Shown: positions 16,467 through 24,634 of the stretch, piece by piece
Position numbering within the stretch: position 1 is the stretch's first letter
Layout of the letters: each line of letters opens with the position of its first letter
Source: Bacillota bacterium
GTDB lineage: Bacteria; Bacillota; Negativicutes; Sporomusales; UBA7701
DNA length: 64,000 bases
Assembly: GCA_023415775.1 (NCBI GenBank)
Contig: JAEZJM010000014.1
Span: forward strand, 62,001-126,000
Reading direction: 5' to 3'
Notes under the pieces: generated by a model
Told to the model about the DNA's origin: nothing
The model's input: the letters and a program-made list of their open reading frames with translations, nothing else
Databases searched by the model: none
Translations under genes and position numbers: made by a program

Positions 16467-17780
16467 TCATATTTTAATGACGTTGGCCCAATCCGGCGCT
16501 GTTCCGTCCCCGGTCAGCACCACGATGACTTTCATCCCTTGCGGCGGGCCTTCCGGCCAGGATGTCTGTCCGTCCGAAATAACGATGCCTAATTGGGGCA
16601 AAGGCTTTAACCTTGCCGCAGCTTTCAGTCCGACGCCCATATCCGTCCCGCCCCCGCCGGCAAACCGGATTTGCTCCGGCCGAAATACCTTGCGGCAAAA
16701 CTCAACCGCCGAATCAACCGCTAAAACATGTATCCCTTCCCTTTGCCCCAGTGATCTCAGAATACCCGAAATCTCCGCGAGCGTCTGGGCAAGCATGCCA
16801 TCCGATATACTGGCGCTGGTGTCCGCCACGACGGCGACGGAAGGTGCCGGACTCCGCAAAGACGGAAAAATGACATTTCGACTGCCAACCTGCCCCTGAC
16901 GCCGGGAAGGACGGCGGTAAGAATAATCCCTTGCCCCCGTTTGATCGATGGCCGCATAACGGATAGCCGCCGCCAGTTTTTTGCGCCAGTTTACTTTCGG
17001 ATTCAGCGTTTCCTGGGCCCACCGGGCTAAATGGCCCGGCAAACGGCCTTTTCCGTTGGAATACTCCATAATCTGTTTGGCGACATCCCGTCGGATCAGT
17101 TCCCCCTCCGCCTTGCTGATTCCGGCCGAGGAGCCTTTAACAGGCGCTTCGTCCTCCCATTCGGCCTTGCGCCCGGTGGCACAGGAGCCGCATCGCCCGG
17201 AGCCGGGTGACGCGGCATCCTGCTCCTTATCGACTGAGCGGTTTTTCTCCTCGTCAGTATCAGCACTATCGTTTTTGCTATCCTCAGTCTGGCAAGGACC
17301 GTCCTGTTCGGCGGGCGGCTTGCTATCGGCGTCCTTAGTTTGTGATGCTGCCCCATCCTTTTTGCCCGAATCATTCTTTTCCAAGGCAAAATAATACTCC
17401 TCCGCCAATAGATTCTCCGGCTGTCCAATCAATTGCGGCGTGACCGGATGAGCGGGAAATTTGACCCCTTCACGAAGCAGATCGTCGTTGATTTCGGCGT
17501 CGGAAGCAATATTGCTGATCCTGGGATCAAAATCTTTCATTCTTTCGGGATGATTGCGAAGAAGGTGACAGATTTCATGATAAAGTATCCCTGCCACTAC
17601 ATCGACCGGGCACTGGCTGACTTTCTGGGGGTCAAAGTAGAGCCGCCAATACATATCGACCGCCATTATTCCAAAATCCGGCTTGGCCACCGGTTGAAGA
17701 GCCCACAATGCAGCAGCTAAATACGGATGATCGTTCGTTAAAAAAAGGCGGCCCGCCTGCAGTTCATCAGGAAAAATCAT
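16467..17780 (-). CDS. VWA-domain putative metallopeptidase (DUF2201/COG3864 type)
   Basis: 437 residues. The N-terminal metallopeptidase-like domain has a zinc motif HEICH at 68-72, and a later NIASDAEIND segment. Residues about 130-230 are a low-complexity, charged linker (Lys/Asp/Ser-rich). The C-terminal von Willebrand A domain has a MIDAS motif DTSAS at 320-324 with GGGGTDMG and VISDG. Such proteins occur with MoxR ATPases in conserved but poorly understood operons. Here it is third in a three-gene unit, overlapping the preceding gene by four bases. A peptidase or chaperone activity powered by the MoxR partner is inferred. Confidence 0.85.
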   Translation of the reverse strand: MIFPDELQAGRLFLTNDHPYLAAALWALQPVAKPDFGIMAVDMYWRLYFDPQKVSQCPVDVVAGILYHEICHLLRNHPERMKDFDPRISNIASDAEINDDLLREGVKFPAHPVTPQLIGQPENLLAEEYYFALEKNDSGKKDGAASQTKDADSKPPAEQDGPCQTEDSKNDSADTDEEKNRSVDKEQDAASPGSGRCGSCATGRKAEWEDEAPVKGSSAGISKAEGELIRRDVAKQIMEYSNGKGRLPGHLARWAQETLNPKVNWRKKLAAAIRYAAIDQTGARDYSYRRPSRRQGQVGSRNVIFPSLRSPAPSVAVVADTSASISDGMLAQTLAEISGILRSLGQREGIHVLAVDSAVEFCRKVFRPEQIRFAGGGGTDMGVGLKAAARLKPLPQLGIVISDGQTSWPEGPPQGMKVIVVLTGDGTAPDWANVIKI

Positions 17781-18430
17781 GCCAGCAGCACCTCAAAACA
17801 CTTTAGCGCGTCAATCGTTTCTTTCAAACCGGACGCCTCTCCTGCTTGACGGGTATTATGAAGAAACAGACTTTTGTCCACCTTGATACTCCGCGTTACT
17901 TCCCTCTGCCGTTTTATTGCCGCCGGAGCAACCGTGAAAACATATTTATCGCAAGAATGGTTTTTCAAACAATAAGTGCTGCGGTTATGCCGATAACGCG
18001 GAAAAAAGACGGGGGGATGATCCTCGATTACGTTTCTCAGCAGAGGCGCCACATCTGCCGCGTAAATAGAAAATGTATTGACCTTATTCTTTGTAATGGT
18101 AATTGCCGATGAACAGACAGGCTCATCCTCTGCCATTGTATATAACCGGTACTCTTTCATCCCATTCGGCTGATAAAAACTTTCCGCTTTCCACACGTAT
18201 TTTCTGTTCTGATGAAGCTTTTCGAATAACTCCAACCATTCGCCGCCAAACGTAGCTTTAAAAACAGCGTACAGAAGATAAGCCGGCAATTTGGCGTCCT
18301 TATTATTGTAAAAATCCAGCCTGGATTCTTCCGAACAATCCACTGTAACGGTAGTATCGCCAACCTGCAAGTAATCGCAGGCTCTATCCATCCAAAAAAT
18401 AAAGCTAGCCGTCTCCTGAAGCGGTTTCAC
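17777..18430 (-). CDS. Unknown protein between MoxR ATPase and VWA peptidase genes
   Basis: 217 residues, not recognised. It has no membrane segment or signal peptide. It contains five Cys (two in YCLKNHSCDKYVF) and basic stretches near the C-terminus (IKRQREVTRSIKVDK). It overlaps the MoxR gene by four bases at its start and the VWA gene by four at its end, so all three are tightly co-translated. It may be an adaptor or substrate-recognition subunit. GC content is lower than in the surrounding genes. Confidence 0.75.
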   Translation of the reverse strand: MKPLQETASFIFWMDRACDYLQVGDTTVTVDCSEESRLDFYNNKDAKLPAYLLYAVFKATFGGEWLELFEKLHQNRKYVWKAESFYQPNGMKEYRLYTMAEDEPVCSSAITITKNKVNTFSIYAADVAPLLRNVIEDHPPVFFPRYRHNRSTYCLKNHSCDKYVFTVAPAAIKRQREVTRSIKVDKSLFLHNTRQAGEASGLKETIDALKCFEVLLA

Positions 18431-19509
18431 ATTAACCCTCCTTTCTGGAGCAGCGGGATAAATTCCCGCAGTTCTTGCTGAGGCAGGGAAAATTCCGGCT
18501 TCTTCGCCTGAGCTAACTTTTTGGCCGCAACTGCGGCAACATCTTTTTTCCCTTGTTCCACCGCCTTTGCCAGGACGCTCCAGGCTGCCGTCCAGCGTTC
18601 TTCGGTCAGCCTGTCGATCGCGGCTGCAATAACAGCCGTCAATATGGCAAAAGCCTGATCGCCACGATCCGGAAGCTGAAGCCCGGAAGGATTAGCCAAA
18701 ACCTCCTCCGGATCCGGCAGATCCAGATCTCTGTACCAGGCTAAAAACTCCAGACAGGCGCCTTCGCCGACACAGCCGGCAATCAATAAAGCGATTACAT
18801 CCTCATCCTCCTGAGCCGTCTGCGCAGCTGCCAGCAATCTGGCCGCCATAGACCATGACCGAGGCGACGGCCATGCTTTTCCGGCTTGGGTTTCATCCTT
18901 AGGCACCTGCAGCAGCAGGTGCGGCCGGTGGCGGATAAAAGCCGCGATAAAGGCCTGTTTTTCAGGGATGGAGTTTTCCCAATCCGGCGCAAGCCGCGGC
19001 AAGCCGCTTGTCGACCAGCCTCTGATCATACCCTCGACCCAGTTATGCGTATCCAGGGACCAGACTAAATGGCAAAACCTGTTCGCCAGCGGGGCGGACA
19101 GCTCCCATCCGCTGAAACACTGTTCCGCCGGATTGGCCGAAGCCACGACCGAAACACCGGCAGGCAGGGCAATGTCGCCGACTACTCTTTCTAAAACAAT
19201 CCTGAGCAAGGCGGACTGCACTGCGGGCGGCGCGGTAGAGATCTCATCCAGAAAAAGCATCCCTTTTCCGGCCTGAACCAGACGCTTTGCCCAGGCCGGC
19301 GGCTCCATATGAACCCCATCCTCGCGAATTACGGGAAGTCCGGAAAAATCCGCCGGTTCGCGGATGGAAGCCAGCACAACCTCAATCGGCAGGGAAAGCC
19401 CCGCCGCAAGCATCGTAACAGTCGCTGTCTTGCCAACACCGGGAGGCCCCCAGGTCAGAACGGGAACACCGGCCTGAACCGCAATCGAAAGAGCGTTGAG
19501 CTGAAACAT
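18427..19509 (-). CDS. MoxR-family AAA+ ATPase
   Basis: 360 residues. Walker A GPPGVGKT (21-28), Walker B MLFLDEIST (about 84-92), sensor-1-like SVVASANPAEQ, and arginine-containing LANRFCHLVW match MoxR-type AAA+ proteins. In characterised cases MoxR ATPases work with VWA proteins in metal insertion or complex maturation, and some such pairs have been proposed as conflict systems. First gene of a three-gene overlapping operon. The start ATG is preceded by GGGAGG. Confidence 0.9.
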   Translation of the reverse strand: MFQLNALSIAVQAGVPVLTWGPPGVGKTATVTMLAAGLSLPIEVVLASIREPADFSGLPVIREDGVHMEPPAWAKRLVQAGKGMLFLDEISTAPPAVQSALLRIVLERVVGDIALPAGVSVVASANPAEQCFSGWELSAPLANRFCHLVWSLDTHNWVEGMIRGWSTSGLPRLAPDWENSIPEKQAFIAAFIRHRPHLLLQVPKDETQAGKAWPSPRSWSMAARLLAAAQTAQEDEDVIALLIAGCVGEGACLEFLAWYRDLDLPDPEEVLANPSGLQLPDRGDQAFAILTAVIAAAIDRLTEERWTAAWSVLAKAVEQGKKDVAAVAAKKLAQAKKPEFSLPQQELREFIPLLQKGGLM

Positions 19510-19612
19510 TTTCTACCTCCCATTTCACAGGCTGTACCGCCATATGTAGCACCGAAATACACCCACCGATAGTATTTCCCCGTGAAATCGCATCAACACC
19601 CAATAACGCAAA

Positions 19613-19632
19613 AACGCCTACCTCTAGGCGTT
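19613..19632 (-). terminator. Small hairpin, terminator-like leftward
   Basis: AACGCCTA and TAGGCGTT pair around four bases. On the reverse strand a short T-run follows. It lies about 100 bases upstream of the MoxR gene, so it would insulate that operon. Confidence 0.5.
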
Positions 19633-19762
19633 CCTTATCTTTTGCACCGTCTCGACGGCCGGCTTGGTTAATTATGCAATTTTAGGTTCTCCGAAACCAA
19701 GTTTGGCAGCCGTTCATGTAAATCCGACTTAAGATTTATATCCCTTTCAATGATTATCTCTT

Positions 19763-19778
19763 TGTGACCCTAATCACT
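19763..19778 (+). promoter_or_regulatory. CRP/FNR-type binding site
   Basis: TGTGACCCTAATCACT fits the TGTGA-N6-TCACA consensus of CRP/FNR family regulators. The following bases up to about 19800 resemble those after the second such site at 26800, but a clear -10 is missing here. It precedes a 185-base stretch that ends in a terminator. Confidence 0.5.
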
Positions 19779-19789
19779 TTACTCGGCTA

Positions 19790-20004
19790 CTATTTTTAAC
19801 TACCGACTCCACGTGCACGGAGGAGTGCTAACTGCTGAAAAGAAAATACGCTTCTATTACTCTATTTAAGACAAGTATCCGGAAGTCAATTGTCTCGCTC
19901 TAATTGGGGGCGGGATACATGCAAAATCAAATCGGCGTTGTCAACCTCTTTGCCAAATCAGGAAAATGCAGCCCACCTCTGTTAGGTAAGCTGCATTTTT
20001 GTTT
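19790..20004 (+). other. Possible short transcript without a convincing gene
   Basis: This part of the 590-base gap has no long ORF. It lies between a CRP/FNR-type site and a strong forward terminator (AAAATGCAGC/GCTGCATTTT with following T-run, 19963-20004). A 34-codon ORF begins at ATG 19919 after GGGGGCGGG but runs through the terminator stem, so it is doubtful. A small RNA is possible. Confidence 0.35.
19963..20004 (+). terminator. Forward terminator of the 19.8-20.0 kb transcript
   Basis: AAAATGCAGC pairs with GCTGCATTTT across an 17-base loop; the right arm runs into TTTTTGTTTT. Confidence 0.75.
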
Positions 20005-20100
20005 TGCCGCCAAATCGGTTTAATTCGTGAGACACTTTTGCAATGTTCTTGCCACTAGCGTAGTTTTATAGATTGCACAAAATTGTTTAGGGGAAACGGG

Positions 20101-20547
20101 TTATTCAGGCGACCAGTACAAAAATCCGTTTTCCAGTTCGTATCTGACGAAAAATTCTTGCCGACGATTCGGACCTGCCGGACAGGACTGCCCATCATAA
20201 TAGTTGAAGGCATTGTTATTTACCGTACGCACTATGGAACTGCTAATCCCCTCGCCGCTCCACCTTGCTTCCGAGGTCTTCACAAAAAGATAGATATGGC
20301 CTTTAGCCGTAGAATTAGGCACACTAATCCGTCTGGTACTATTCGGCTGTACAACCCACCAGCCATGGCACCGCCATGTGCCGACCTCATCGTCGAAATC
20401 AATCGCCGCCACATCCATTTTATCCGAATAAGGATTCCGGATATCCATAGAATAGGCCAGCGCCTGCGCGGGCAGAACACTCAACGCCACCATTGCCATA
20501 AGCAATACGCCGAACAACTTACCGGTGAATCCTTTTCTGCGCATCAT
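20101..20547 (-). CDS. Secreted DUF1036-like protein
   Basis: 148 residues with a signal peptide (about 1-31, ending AQALA). The mature part shows the DUF1036 pattern: DVAAIDFDDEVGTWRCHGWWVVQPNSTRRI, followed by a strand-rich region. DUF1036 proteins are small exported proteins of unknown function. Last gene of a leftward run of envelope proteins; 61 bases separate it from the WG-repeat gene. Confidence 0.75.
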   Translation of the reverse strand: MMRRKGFTGKLFGVLLMAMVALSVLPAQALAYSMDIRNPYSDKMDVAAIDFDDEVGTWRCHGWWVVQPNSTRRISVPNSTAKGHIYLFVKTSEARWSGEGISSSIVRTVNNNAFNYYDGQSCPAGPNRRQEFFVRYELENGFLYWSPE

Positions 20548-20608
20548 ACGTTATACACCTCTTAGCGTTCTTCTATTTTCTTTAATCTAACAAGCCCTGT
20601 TGGCAGCT

Positions 20609-21745
20609 TCAAGGCGCGTTTGTGCCAACCGGATGAATGTAACCCCACTTGCCGTTCAACTTTACCGGAGCCAGCCCTTCGCCGCAAGGCCAGGCGTCGT
20701 CATATGTGAGAGCGACTACTTCTATGCCGTTTTTATCGACGAAGCCCCACTTGTCGCTGACTTTCACCGCGGCGAGTCCCTCTGTGAAGGGGCCGGCAAA
20801 GTCATACTTGCAGGCAACCATTTCCTTGCCGGTTTTATCGATATAGCCCCACTTGTCACCGATCTTTACCGGCGCCAGCCCTTCACTGAACGGGCCGGCT
20901 TTGTCATAGCGGAAGCCGATCAATTCTTGGCCGGTTTTATCGACAAAGCCCCATTTCCCACTTAGGTCGACGTAAGCCAACCCTTCTTTAGAAAACAGAT
21001 GGACGGCAGCCAACCCCTCTTTGAAAAGCAACTGAGCGGTATGATGCTTGAGGGGAACGATCACTTTGCCGGTTTTGTCGATATAACCGTACTTGCCGAC
21101 ATTTTCTACCATCGCGAGCCCCTCACTGAAAGGAGCAACACTGTGATACTGGAGGCCGATCACTTCCTGGCCGCTCTTATCAACAAAGCCCCATTTATCA
21201 TTCAGCAGCACCGCAGCCAATCCATCTGTGAAGTTAAGGGCATGATCATAGCGGAGGGGAATTACTGTCTGACCGGCCTTATCGATATAACCATACTTGT
21301 ATTTCACGGCCACTTTGGCGAGGCCGTCACTGAAAGAAGCGGCCAGATCATACTGAGGTGCTATCGCCTCTTTACCGCTCTTATCGATGAACCCCCACTT
21401 GTCATTCAGCCTCACCCTAGCCAGTCCTTCGCTGAACGAATCGGCATTGTCGTATTGAACAGGGATCACAACCCTGCCGGCATTATCGATATAGCCACAT
21501 TTGCCGTTCAGCTTCACCGCAGCCAGTCCTTCGCTGAACGAACCGACATTGTCATATTGAATAGGGATCACAACCCTGCCGGCGCTATCGATATAACCCC
21601 ACTTACCGTTTTTCTTTACCTGAGCCAAGCCATCTTTAAAGCCGTAGGCGCCATCGTAGTCGAACACCTCATCCGCCGCCGCCGGCCCAACGAACAGCAG
21701 CAAGCAAACCATAGTCAAGGCGACGGTTAATGCCGTTTTCCCCAT
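20609..21745 (-). CDS. Secreted WG-repeat protein
   Basis: 378 residues with a signal peptide (1-24). The rest is about ten WG (KWG) beta-repeats of the form KWGYIDKSG.VI...YD.A..FSEGLA.V, each around 23 residues. No catalytic motif is present; such repeats are thought to mediate binding. GGGAGGATC precedes the ATG. The N-terminal signal region resembles that of the broken gene at 23121-23367, which suggests duplication and decay. Confidence 0.9.
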   Translation of the reverse strand: MGKTALTVALTMVCLLLFVGPAAADEVFDYDGAYGFKDGLAQVKKNGKWGYIDSAGRVVIPIQYDNVGSFSEGLAAVKLNGKCGYIDNAGRVVIPVQYDNADSFSEGLARVRLNDKWGFIDKSGKEAIAPQYDLAASFSDGLAKVAVKYKYGYIDKAGQTVIPLRYDHALNFTDGLAAVLLNDKWGFVDKSGQEVIGLQYHSVAPFSEGLAMVENVGKYGYIDKTGKVIVPLKHHTAQLLFKEGLAAVHLFSKEGLAYVDLSGKWGFVDKTGQELIGFRYDKAGPFSEGLAPVKIGDKWGYIDKTGKEMVACKYDFAGPFTEGLAAVKVSDKWGFVDKNGIEVVALTYDDAWPCGEGLAPVKLNGKWGYIHPVGTNAP

Positions 21746-21787
21746 GATGATCCTCCCTTACCAGCCGACACTAAGCCTAATCCAGCT

Positions 21788-22351
21788 TTATAACCTGGCG
21801 GCGATCGTCTTGGCGATCTTCTCCATCATCTCCACCGTTATCGGATAGCTGCCCGCGTCGGCATGTCTGATGACAGCGATGGTGGTGTCTCCTTTACGGA
21901 AGCACAGCATACTGGGCGTATTTGCATTCTTTGGCCCCCAGAAAGCGTTTTCCATTGATCTATAGTCCTGGGCGCTGGACCGATTATATTGCGCTTCGTA
22001 ATAGCTGGCAGGCAGAACGGTCACGGTCAGAACAACATGGCCTTCATCGGCGGTGGAGAAAGTAAGGTCAGGCTTGCCGCTAAATTTCATATCCGCATAG
22101 TCCATAGTGAACTTGCTGCCGGTTATGTTGGCCAAATCTTGCACCGTCAGGTATTTGCGGTAGTCTTTGGCCACAGGAGCCGGGGCTGCCGGAGCGGTCT
22201 TCGGCGCTGCCGGCTTGACGGCCGGCGCCTGGGCAGTCGGCGGCTTGGCGGCCGGCTTTTTGTCGGCATCATCGTCCGAGCCAAGAATGAAGATCGCAGC
22301 GACGACAACGAGCATGCCCGCTAAGAAACCCATGATGACTTTTTTGTTCAT
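21788..22351 (-). CDS. Membrane-anchored protein of unknown function
   Basis: 187 residues: one N-terminal membrane segment (about 6-24), a Pro/Ala/Lys linker (about 30-62), then a globular domain with DLANITGSKFTMDYADMKFSG and VVLTVTVLPASYYE. The domain resembles small exported proteins of unclear family. It begins where the DUF3298 gene stops (TAATG), so the two are coupled. Confidence 0.7.
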   Translation of the reverse strand: MNKKVIMGFLAGMLVVVAAIFILGSDDDADKKPAAKPPTAQAPAVKPAAPKTAPAAPAPVAKDYRKYLTVQDLANITGSKFTMDYADMKFSGKPDLTFSTADEGHVVLTVTVLPASYYEAQYNRSSAQDYRSMENAFWGPKNANTPSMLCFRKGDTTIAVIRHADAGSYPITVEMMEKIAKTIAARL

Positions 22352-23097
22352 TATTTACTCTCCTCCGTCGTTACCGTGAGCGCCTGGGCGGCCCGGCCTG
22401 TGAGCTTTTGCCAGAGATCTCCGTCTTTATCGAGGATATCGGCCAGGTCGGCGTACGGCACGTTATAGCCGCCGATCGGCCCTATGGCATTCGAGGGGAT
22501 GGAGTAGACCCTGACCGAGTCGGCGGTCAGCAAGAAGGCCTTGTCCATACCTGTCCAGGAAGCTGTGAAGGTCTTGATCGTCCACCTCTCCGCGAGTCCT
22601 TCGATATTGAGCCGGTAGGCGCTTTCATTGTCGGCGCACAGCTCCTTGATACGCTTTTCAAAATCAGCGGTGCCTTTGAAGAGATCGCCGATTTCATATA
22701 CTGTCCCGCTCGACAGATCGATATGGATCCCGCTGTCGATCTTGCGGGGCCGCGCCCCTCCCGGCGTAAAGCTGTTGCCCCGGAAATGAATGCCGAGCAG
22801 ATTCCCGTTATAGAAAGAAATCTCGAAATCACCGTGCAGTGAACTATCGGGCGACGGGTTCCTCAGCGCGAGTATCGCCGCCTCAAGGTTCATATTGATT
22901 TTAGCCTGGAGTTCGGCATTATTTAGCCCCAGAACCCGAGGGATGAATGCCTTGCTGCCGTTCTCCTGATATTGGCTTTTTACAATCTTGATAATCGGTA
23001 TTGATGTTTCCCGCTGCGCCGACACTTCGCCACCGGCTATTAAAACACAGCCGCTGAGAACAAGCAGTATGACCCAGAATTTGATCTTCGATATCAT
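22351..23097 (-). CDS. Exported DUF4163/DUF3298 (RsiV-like) protein
   Basis: 248 residues with a signal peptide (1-27). The region around 34-230 has the pattern of DUF4163-DUF3298 domains: IPRVLGLNNAELQAKINMNL, then FHLSSGTVYEIGDLFKG-type segments. In RsiV this fold binds lysozyme, but this protein lacks the anti-sigma N-terminus. Good RBS AAGGAGG. Coupled to the downstream gene. Confidence 0.75.
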   Translation of the reverse strand: MISKIKFWVILLVLSGCVLIAGGEVSAQRETSIPIIKIVKSQYQENGSKAFIPRVLGLNNAELQAKINMNLEAAILALRNPSPDSSLHGDFEISFYNGNLLGIHFRGNSFTPGGARPRKIDSGIHIDLSSGTVYEIGDLFKGTADFEKRIKELCADNESAYRLNIEGLAERWTIKTFTASWTGMDKAFLLTADSVRVYSIPSNAIGPIGGYNVPYADLADILDKDGDLWQKLTGRAAQALTVTTEESK

Positions 23098-23120
23098 TTA
23101 AATGCGACCTCCTTAATAGA

Positions 23121-23367
23121 CTACTGCTTCACGTAATCCACCAGCACCCACCGGTCTGTTCCGTCTTCGCGGACTTTCTTGATGATGGCGTTCATCTTCT
23201 CGGTCAGCTTCGGGACCTCGCCGCTTGCCTTCGCGCTCTCCAGTAAATCCTTCTGTGAATTCAGATGCAGCATCATATTTAAATAACAATGTGTTCGCTT
23301 CCACCGACATCATGAACAGCAGCATGCAGAACATAGTGAATACAATAATGATCCCCGTCTTACGCAC
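23121..23367 (-). pseudogene. Remnant with WG-type signal peptide and frameshifted C-terminus
   Basis: The first 41 codons encode a signal peptide and start similar to the WG-repeat protein (MRKTGIIIVFTMFCMLL, then YDAASEFTEGF). After this the frame becomes Arg/Glu/Gly-rich nonsense to 23113. A different frame of the same stretch gives a sensible tail (PKLTEKMNAIIKKVREDG, then WVLVDYVKQ) ending at 23121. This is best read as a fused or frameshifted gene relic. Confidence 0.6.
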
Positions 23368-23444
23368 GAAGAAACCTCTTTCCCGTCACCACGCTGTCGG
23401 CTATCAGGCAAGCCCTGCCTACCGTTGTTGGCTTCCGCCAAAAT

Positions 23445-23792
23445 TCAATTATTTCTTCCGCCAACCATTTCCTTGATTTCCATTTCTAAATTGTCGGCGT
23501 TTACTATCTTCTGCCCTTTATCGAAAAACACTGCCATGACACTGTCCTTCGCATTAATGCCGATGAATTTAACTGCGGGATATCCAGAGAAAAAGGCTGG
23601 ATCAGGAACTTTATTGTCACTGCCGATTTCAAAGATTACGATGTCAGGACAAACCATACCAAGTTCCCAAACTACATCAGGCAAATATCGCCCCGACCGG
23701 GTCACCCGGCTTCGCCCATCGGCAATAAGGCTGGCCGCCACGCCATCCACAAACTGGTTATTGCCACAAACAACAACTTCCAGTAGGTTCAA
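23445..23792 (-). CDS. Receiver-like small protein, paralog of the one at 1137
   Basis: 115 residues from a proposed TTG (reads MNLLEVVVCG), which aligns with the TTG start of the 1137-1526 paralog; the frame is open to an ATG at 23843. Shared features are EVV.CG at the start, VCPDIVIFE, and a late strand VKFIGINAKDS. The canonical acidic pocket is not evident. It follows a NarL-type regulator and terminator in the same order as its paralog. Role unknown. Confidence 0.6.
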   Translation of the reverse strand: MNLLEVVVCGNNQFVDGVAASLIADGRSRVTRSGRYLPDVVWELGMVCPDIVIFEIGSDNKVPDPAFFSGYPAVKFIGINAKDSVMAVFFDKGQKIVNADNLEMEIKEMVGGRNN

Positions 23793-23889
23793 AATGATCA
23801 CCCGCTTCTTTTCCCCAACCAAATTATGTCGTATTGAGTCCATTATAGCGATTTTCTTTTCGCTCCATACCTGCTAAAAGCACAGTCAC

Positions 23890-23924
23890 CCAAAAAGAAA
23901 AAGCATAGTCCAAAAACTATACTT
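23890..23924 (-). terminator. Terminator after the second NarL-type regulator
   Basis: On the reverse strand AAGTATAGT and ACTATGCTT pair (one G-U) around six bases, then TTTCTTTTT. It is nearly the same hairpin as at 1630-1658. Confidence 0.8.
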
Positions 23925-23986
23925 TAGTTTAGTCGGGCCCGGCTATTCTTTTATTACTTCCGCCGCGCGTCTTGGTTTACTCCTCG

Positions 23987-24634
23987 CTATGACATGCCTT
24001 TATTAGAAAAATACGCGATGAGCTGCGAACGGTTAGCTAGATGAAGCTTTGTGAGTATTTCATTAATATGGTATTTAATAGTTGATTCTTTCAAGCCCAG
24101 TTGCTCAGCAATCTCTTTGTAAGGTAATCCTTCAGTTAACAATTCTAATATCCCCTGCTGACGCGCGGATAATTTTCGATCACCTTTGTCTTCTCTTTCC
24201 ACCGGCGCCTGCTGTTGACGGATGAATTCCTTCAATACCCGTTCTGCCAAACCTGGCCCTAAAGGCGTCTCCCCTCGGGCCAAAGCGGAAAGCTGCTCAA
24301 GAAATTGTAGCGGTTCCATTCCTTTAAGCAAATATCCACAGGCCCCGGCTTGAATAGAGGCAAATAGGCTGTCTTCATCCTCGCAGGCGGTCAACATAAC
24401 GACGGTTGCCTCCGGATACTCTTTTTTGATCATCCGAGTCGTCTCTATCCCGTCGCACCGGGCCATTTGCAGATCCATTAATATCAAATCAGGTTTAAGC
24501 AACTCAAATTGGAGCAGAGCCTCCGGCCCGTTCGTTGCCGTCCCGACAACCTCGATGCCATGGGCTTGAAGAAAGGTTTTAAGCCCTTCCAGAAATAAGG
24601 CGTGGTCATCAACCAGCAGTGTTTTCATTGCCAT
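23987..24634 (-). CDS. NarL/FixJ-family response regulator, paralog of 1687-2352
   Basis: 215 residues. The receiver has acidic residues D9-D10, predicted phospho-Asp D54 (LILMDLQM), VVMLTA and LLKG; the LuxR-type helix-turn-helix follows (ARQQGILELLTEGLPYKEIAEQLGL, STIKYHINEIL). It overlaps the kinase gene by 26 bases, tighter than the 15-base gap in the first module. It lacks the intact QMP after the phospho-Asp (QMA). Confidence 0.92.
   Translation of the reverse strand: MAMKTLLVDDHALFLEGLKTFLQAHGIEVVGTATNGPEALLQFELLKPDLILMDLQMARCDGIETTRMIKKEYPEATVVMLTACEDEDSLFASIQAGACGYLLKGMEPLQFLEQLSALARGETPLGPGLAERVLKEFIRQQQAPVEREDKGDRKLSARQQGILELLTEGLPYKEIAEQLGLKESTIKYHINEILTKLHLANRSQLIAYFSNKGMS

Noticed and set aside
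19919..20023. A 34-codon ORF after GGGGGCGGG
   Set aside because: The terminator stem lies inside it; not listed as a CDS.
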